64,000 nt of DNA, from assembly GCA_002104895.1 (NCBI GenBank), contig MCFG01000216.1, forward strand, positions 53,115-117,114, written 5' to 3'. This document shows positions 60,201 to 64,000 of this stretch, piece after piece. The position numbers and the translations under genes were made by a program. Numbering within the stretch: position 1 is the first letter of the stretch; every line of letters starts with the position of its first letter. Origin of the DNA: Anaeromyces robustus. Taxonomy: Eukaryota > Neocallimastigomycota > Neocallimastigomycetes > Neocallimastigales > Neocallimastigaceae. The notes under the pieces were generated by a model, which saw only the letters and a list, made by a program, of their open reading frames with translations, was not told the DNA's origin and made no database searches.

Positions 60201-61640
60201 TAGAGGTGTTGGGTTGTCCTTTGTATTAGAGTAAGAATTAAGAGAGAAGTGTTTATTAGAAGATTTATTACTGACGGAAACAGGGAATGTTGAATAAGTA
60301 TTAGAGTCATTAGGTTCATCATTGATAAGAATAGGAAGTGCAGAATGAGTATTAGAATCAGGAGGTGCTGGGTTTGAGTTGTATTGAGAAGTAAAGATAG
60401 GAAAAGCAGAATTTCTTAAATCCATTGAAATAGGAGTACCAGCAGAGTCGTAAGAAATAGGAATAGAAACACAATTTGAATGACAATAGTCAGAATTGAA
60501 AGAAAGTTCATTATTAGAAAAATTAATATTAGGATTATGAAGTCTCAACCAATTTGAACCAAGGATACAACTATACTTCGGAAGATCAGTAACGTAGAAT
60601 ATAGTTTTACAAACGTGGTCTTTATATTTAAGAATTAGAGGTGGAGTGACGCCGACAATTGCCTGTTTTCCACCTATACCAACAATTTTTGGAAGTCTAC
60701 CATCATCGTGATAAGGGAGCGTGTAGTCTTTGCAAAATTCCTCATCAATAAGATTGAGTTCAGAACCAGAATCAATAAGTACAGGGATTTCGTCATCAGG
60801 ATGAATATTGAAATTTACTAGGAATTCGGAGTTATTTGTTGGTCTTCTTCTTCTAGGTGTTTGAGTTTGACCCATTGGAATTGACATAAAAGTTGACTTT
60901 GACGAGTTTCTTCTGTCCTTTCTATTTGGGCAATCATTTAAAGAATGTTCAGGAGAACCACAATAAAGGCATAAATTATTTTTTCTTCTCCTTTCTTTCT
61001 CTTCTTTTGACAGAGGACCGTGGTAGTTACTTTTATTATTATTTCTACCGTTGGAGGATACTTTGTTCGTTTTTCGCTTTTCGTTACTATGGTAACTATT
61101 AGAGAATTGTTTTCTCACATAGAGGCGTGAGTCTATCCTAGAAGCTATAGTCTGCATTGCAAATAGGTTTCGGGGTCCAGGAAACATTTCCAAAATTCGA
61201 GCGGCTACTTGGTCGTTCAAGCCGGCCATAAAAGCATCCATCTTAGCTTCTTCATTCCATGTGGATACATCTGCATATTTATTGAATTCCAAAATGTACC
61301 CACTAACTCCTCCAATGTTTCGTTGTTTAATTCTTCGTAGCATTTGGTTTGCTACATAAGACTCGTCGTTGCTTCCGTAGAAGGCTTTGAGTTTTCCTAC
61401 GAAAGCTTCATAATTTGCTAAACATGGGTCTTGGTTTTCTATTAAAGTGGCAGCCCAGTTCATAGCGTTGCCGTACAGTCGAGAAATCAGATATACTACT
61501 TTAACTCCGTCGTCTTGATATCTTTCTGGGTAGAGTTGAAAGATTAGTTCGATTTTGGCGAGGAAACCTTTGATATATCTTCTGTCGCCTGCGAACCCAT
61601 CTTTCAAGGTAGCATTGTCAAAAATGTTGTGTTCGTCCAT
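57252..61640 (-). CDS. Chromovirus Gag-Pol polyprotein with C-terminal chromodomain
   Basis: An uninterrupted frame of about 1460 residues from Met at 61,640. It is open upstream to 61,721, but those extra 27 residues are a hydrophobic stretch unlike Gag. Parts in order are Gag capsid-like (FAGDRRYIKGFLAKIE), CCHC knuckle CLYCGSPEHSLNDC, and protease LIDSGSELNLID. Reverse transcriptase shows KLDLRSAYN and YIDDIIIF, and RNase H shows ETDSSNYAIGAILSQ. Integrase has the zinc-binding HDSPSAGHFG...CDTCCRSK, then MDFITDLP, SDRGTQFTS and NGQTERVN. The last is a chromodomain, YEVEEILDKRKHYKKTQYLV then WKGYPLSEASWEPE. Chromodomains of this clade direct integration to marked chromatin. Part of a fossil element that looks whole. 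Confidence 0.93.
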   Translation of the reverse strand: MDEHNIFDNATLKDGFAGDRRYIKGFLAKIELIFQLYPERYQDDGVKVVYLISRLYGNAMNWAATLIENQDPCLANYEAFVGKLKAFYGSNDESYVANQMLRRIKQRNIGGVSGYILEFNKYADVSTWNEEAKMDAFMAGLNDQVAARILEMFPGPRNLFAMQTIASRIDSRLYVRKQFSNSYHSNEKRKTNKVSSNGRNNNKSNYHGPLSKEEKERRRKNNLCLYCGSPEHSLNDCPNRKDRRNSSKSTFMSIPMGQTQTPRRRRPTNNSEFLVNFNIHPDDEIPVLIDSGSELNLIDEEFCKDYTLPYHDDGRLPKIVGIGGKQAIVGVTPPLILKYKDHVCKTIFYVTDLPKYSCILGSNWLRLHNPNINFSNNELSFNSDYCHSNCVSIPISYDSAGTPISMDLRNSAFPIFTSQYNSNPAPPDSNTHSALPILINDEPNDSNTYSTFPVSVSNKSSNKHFSLNSYSNTKDNPTPLKVASSFDEFVNSDDDFVFLPKELIPYKDVFSETAADKLPPHRPYDCEIKLKENSKLFYGPIYPLTDEESNALEEYISENLRKGFIRKSKSPAGAPVLFVPKKNGKLRMCVDYRQLNLITIRDSYPLPLIQDMLEHLGKGKIFSKLDLRSAYNLVRIKSGDEYKTAFTCKFGHFEYLVMPFGLKNAPAVFQHFINDVLEEVLGKYAYAYIDDIIIFSPDYKSHILHVTTVLKLLRSAGLYAKLEKCEFFVPFIDFLGHRISAEGIHMDPNKVSSIFNWPIPTNVKEVQSFIGLANYYRRFIPGFADIAHPLHKLLKKNTKFLWSPEAQSAFDTLKSKFITAPVLIFPDRNIPFQVETDSSNYAIGAILSQVSPRDNMVHPVAFFSRSLTGPERNYPIYDKELLAIVAALENWRHLLKGTDTPFKIFSDHRNLLYQKKPEKMSQRLVRWALFLSEFNFVIVYRSGSSNGKPDALSRRPDYAINADASSDIPFNVLRPENFCALVTSISSLNDSFLSEYKHDEFYNKICDYLACKKPPIPYPQIDKFSLSNSFLLFNNKIYVPSKCRTSVLKICHDSPSAGHFGFKKTLSLISRDFWWPSLSSDVASYVRSCDTCCRSKTCRHKPYGFLQPLEIANRPWSSISMDFITDLPPSSGFSCILVVIDRLTKLGHFIAFNGIPSAEDTASAFIDNIFCLHGFPDEIISDRGTQFTSKFWHAICDSFNVSLKLSSPFHHQTNGQTERVNSVIEQYLRCFSNFKGTDWKKYLKLAEFSYNNAVQESAKQSPFFLNYGFHPKHSPAIPNQINVPRAEEFTRNFNQLLNDLKENLKQAVDTQKKYADKYRSKPPEFKVNDKVWLDSSLVLHKGNKKLKPRKLGPYKVIQKISDLSYKLELPPSMRIHPVVHVSSLEPYFEDNFGRNQPPPPPITVNDQEEYEVEEILDKRKHYKKTQYLVKWKGYPLSEASWEPESNLNCPDLLKAFKTKNKK

Positions 61641-61759
61641 GATTATAATGAATCCAATAATGAATATAAGGGAAATAAAATGAAGTATGATTAAGAGAAT
61701 TATAATATAATTATCGTCCATAAAAATTATTTTATTATTATTATTATTGTAATCTTTAA

Positions 61760-62100
61760 AAAATTAATTTAATATTGTTATTATCAACTTAAGTTACCGA
61801 CCAAATTATACTTAATAAACTATTAACTTAGGGTCTTTCAACCGATAGTAAATATTCCGTCACCTTTTCACGATCTAAGTTCCGTCACGTGAAACAGGAT
61901 CTTATTACTACCCTTACTATACCCCTGTTGAGAAGTTAATAAGGCCTGTTTATTGCTGAAGTATAATCTGTTTAACTTAAGTATGATAAGAAAAGGATAT
62001 TTCGATTATCAATATTAAATTAAACAATATAATTATTATTATATATTTTCTTTTTTTTTTTTTTTTTTTTTTTTTTTGATAATTAAAGTTATATATATAT

Positions 62101-62146
<46 letters not shown>

Positions 62147-63012
62147 TTTAATATTTAATTTTAATCTTTAATATATTTATTGATTAAATGAAATTTCGTA
62201 AAATAATAAAACCCAGATTATATAGTGTCAAACCATCAAATATATAATCTGTTGTAACCCAGTATATTAACGGGTTCCTTTAGCTCTTCACTGAACTATG
62301 GTAAAGTCAATAGTTAATATCTATAAAAGATAAAAGGAAGTAACGTTGTTAAATTCTTTTTTATGTCTAACTTATTGTTAGCACTAAGGAACTTAACAGA
62401 TTATCTTCCCCAAAGTATTGACAATCCCACTGTGTGAAGTATTATGGTAACCGGGTTTGACTCCAGTCGCCTAGGAAGCCTATACTAAGATTATTATTTT
62501 TATTATTTATTTAGAAATTGATTTAACCAACTTATATAAAGTCAGATAAAATCAAAAATCAAAAATAAAAATAAAAAAAATTTGGGAAAAAAATATATAT
62601 ATTTTAAATTATTATTATTTAGTTATTAAAATTATATAATTATTTAATAACTAAATATTTAAAATTGTTTTTTAAGAAAATATTAAATTGTTTTATTAGA
62701 AATATTATTTATTAATATAAAAAATTATTAAATTTATTTTTATTTCTTTTAAGAAAATAGATCAGAGCGCCTCCTCCACAAAACAATTTTTGCTACTGGC
62801 TTTACTCTTATATTTTCTTAATGAATAAAATTTAATTTTTTAATTTTTTATACTTAATAAAAATTAAAAAAAAAGAAAAAATAAGTATTATTATTTTTTT
62901 TTTATATTAAAAGACGCCTTTATTCACAAAACTTTTTGTTACTGACTTATCTTTTAATAAGAAAAATTATAACACTAAGGTATTAAGTTTTTTATTTTTT
63001 AGGAGTTTTTAT
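61760..63012. other. Chromovirus leader region with poly-T tracts and repeats
   Basis: Between the Gag-Pol frame and the 5' LTR. It holds a GC-enriched stretch (61,780-62,000 and 62,210-62,490, with words such as aagttccgtcacgtgaaaca and ggtttgactccagtcgccta), T runs of about 27 and 40 (62,051-62,143), and two diverged copies of a block with gcctcctccacaaaacaatt / gcctttattcacaaaacttt about 150 bp apart (62,768 and 62,917). No protein frame. The length is unusual for this clade's leader, so part may be a nested insertion. Confidence 0.55.
63003..63012 (-). promoter_or_regulatory. Candidate self-primer site next to the chromovirus 5' LTR
   Basis: ataaaaactc on the minus strand abuts the end of the 5' LTR. 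It is the exact complement of gagtttttat inside the LTR (63,178-63,187), which starts 36 nt after a TATAAATA box and so lies at the expected mRNA 5' end. This is the Tf1 arrangement of self-priming. No ordinary tRNA 3'-end complement (TGG...) is seen. Confidence 0.6.
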
Positions 63013-63447
63013 TGTAAAGATATGTGTCTTTAACAATAAAAATATTTTTAAACAAAACACTTAACCCTTTAAAAAAATAAAATAAAATTTGAACTCTTTA
63101 TTAATTATAAATTTATTATTAAAAACACATGATTTTAACTTAACAAGTTAGTGTTAAAATAATAATTTATTTTATTAATAAAAACTCGAATTATTAAAAA
63201 TTTTTTAGAGGAAAATTCACTCGTATTTATAGAAAAAATTTGAAAATATTTTTAAAAAATTTTTTTTTTTTTTAATGACCAAAATTTAACCAATCAGAAT
63301 AATTTTGCTTGGTAAAATTTATGGCTAAAATAAAAATAATAAAAATATGAATTTTTGGAATTGAGAGGTTTCGAACTCGAGAAGTTCGAACCATAGTCTT
63401 AGTTACTAACCACTAAGACAGGTTACTCATTTTTACGATTCGTTACA
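63013..63447 (-). repeat. Chromovirus 5' LTR
   Basis: 435 bp, one T shorter than the other LTR in its T run (14 against 15) and otherwise apparently identical. The promoter-like TATAAATA lies at 63,224-63,231 on the minus strand. Confidence 0.93.
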
Positions 63448-63977
63448 TATATATTAAGTTTATTTATTATTAAAATAAATAGGTAATTACATATGTTAAG
63501 GATTTGAATGGATTATAGATATAAGCCACATTATATCTATTAAATATTTATTATTCAGCATGTTTATGCGCCCCAAATCCTTATACAATTTAATTATTAT
63601 TAATTTTATTAATAATACAGTTGAATATAAATTATACTTTTATTTTATTAACAAATTATATTCTTATCTTATATTATTTTAATATATATTACTATAATTA
63701 ATATAAATATTAATTTACTTATATTATTGTATTGTTCAATGAAATGTATAAAAGATTGATGAAATATGTATTCTTACATTCTTTGTAAGATTATTAACCT
63801 AATAATAATCTAATAAAATATAATTATAAAATAATTAAACAAATTTAAATAAAGAAACTATATTTATAATAAAACTTATAATAAAATTAATATTAGTGAA
63901 CACCCTACGTATTAGATTATTGAGCATTTCGACCAAGTTAAACTTTAAACCAAACTAAAACTTTACAATAATCTTAC
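63448..63977. other. Continuation of the interrupted LTR, then AT-rich flank
   Basis: The first 35-40 bp (ttaagtttatttattattaa through ggtaattac) continue the right LTR of the non-autonomous element. Near 63,520-63,545 lies atagatata-agccaca-ttatatctat, a hairpin resembling the tgtggct-containing part of the Copia LTR. The right end of this LTR was not fixed. Beyond about 63,780 the DNA is AT-rich with a cctacgtattag word and no recognised gene. Confidence 0.45.
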
Positions 63978-64000
63978 CTGCTGTTTTGTAACTTCCTTGG
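63978..64000 (-). CDS. Possible exon end of a minus-strand gene, cut by the window edge
   Basis: On the minus strand the edge reads ccaaggaagttacaaaacag followed by a strong donor, GTAAGAT (63,971-63,977). Base composition is less AT-rich than the flank. Only 23 nt are visible, so no product can be named. Confidence 0.25.

Larger units (their letters stand above)
56451..63447 (-). mobile_element. Ty3/Gypsy chromovirus, whole-looking and recent
   Basis: A 7.0-kb element on the minus strand with 436- and 435-bp LTRs (TGTAA...TTACA). The LTRs appear identical except for one T in a T run. They are flanked by tatat on each side (56,446-56,450 and 63,448-63,452). The polypurine tract tggaggaggacca abuts the 3' LTR (56,887-56,899 complement). 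A single fused Gag-Pol frame ends in a chromodomain. The leader between the 5' LTR and the frame is long (about 1.3 kb) and includes poly-T tracts and a GC-enriched block, possibly an older insertion. Near-identical LTRs and an open frame indicate a very recent insertion. It sits inside the right LTR of the non-autonomous element. Confidence 0.93.

Overview
The window is extremely AT-rich eukaryotic nuclear DNA. Intergenic sequence is mostly A/T homopolymers and microsatellites, introns are short with GTAAGT-type donors, and codons end in A or T. The gene content fits an anaerobic gut fungus (Neocallimastigomycota): secreted carbohydrate-active proteins in tandem families, Thr/Lys-rich low-complexity tails, ankyrin repeats built on 'YANEHNIIL', and both Copia and chromodomain Gypsy LTR elements. 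That placement is inference from style and families. No rRNA or intact tRNA gene was recognised.

Layout. 1-17.6 kb holds a secreted DUF4874/DUF4832-type protein on the minus strand (3.6-5.7 kb), a longer paralogue on the plus strand (14.1-16.2 kb), and a decayed third copy of its C-terminal half (about 17.06-17.58 kb). The 8.4 kb between the two intact genes is non-coding and contains diverged tandem repeats. 19.6-45.8 kb is a plus-strand array of four GH114-type glycoside hydrolase genes (endo-alpha-1,4-polygalactosaminidase family). Each has one intron at the same place. Three carry Thr/Lys-rich tails of different length and repeat type, and the fourth has no tail and a one-base frameshift in an A run. 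Between GH114 copies 1 and 2 lie a Copia element (23,052-28,377, identical 198-bp LTRs, itself carrying a SINE-like insert), a 5'-truncated ankyrin-repeat gene abutting a perfect 62-bp palindrome, a 380-bp AAC/AAT microsatellite, and a decayed coding region of unknown family.

47.2-52.6 kb holds two tandem minus-strand genes for a REI1/ZNF622-type pre-60S ribosome biogenesis factor. Each has four exons. Their last exon and intron 3 are nearly identical while exons 1-3 have diverged, which looks like gene conversion. 55.4-63.8 kb is a nested mobile-element region: a non-autonomous LTR element with a Copia-like primer site has a whole-looking Ty3/Gypsy chromovirus (56,451-63,447) inserted in its right LTR. 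Splice-site-like sequence at the very right edge may belong to another minus-strand gene.

How it fits together. The secreted DUF4832-type proteins and the GH114 array form a local cluster of extracellular carbohydrate-active genes, plausibly acting on galactosamine-rich polysaccharide (inference from the GH114 family). Among the most notable signals are the reverse-transcription primer arrangements. The Copia element and the non-autonomous element both carry a primer site matching the anticodon arm of a tRNA-Lys(CUU), implying a half-tRNA primer. The chromovirus has a 10-nt match between its predicted mRNA 5' end and the sequence abutting its 5' LTR, with the geometry of Tf1-type self-priming.
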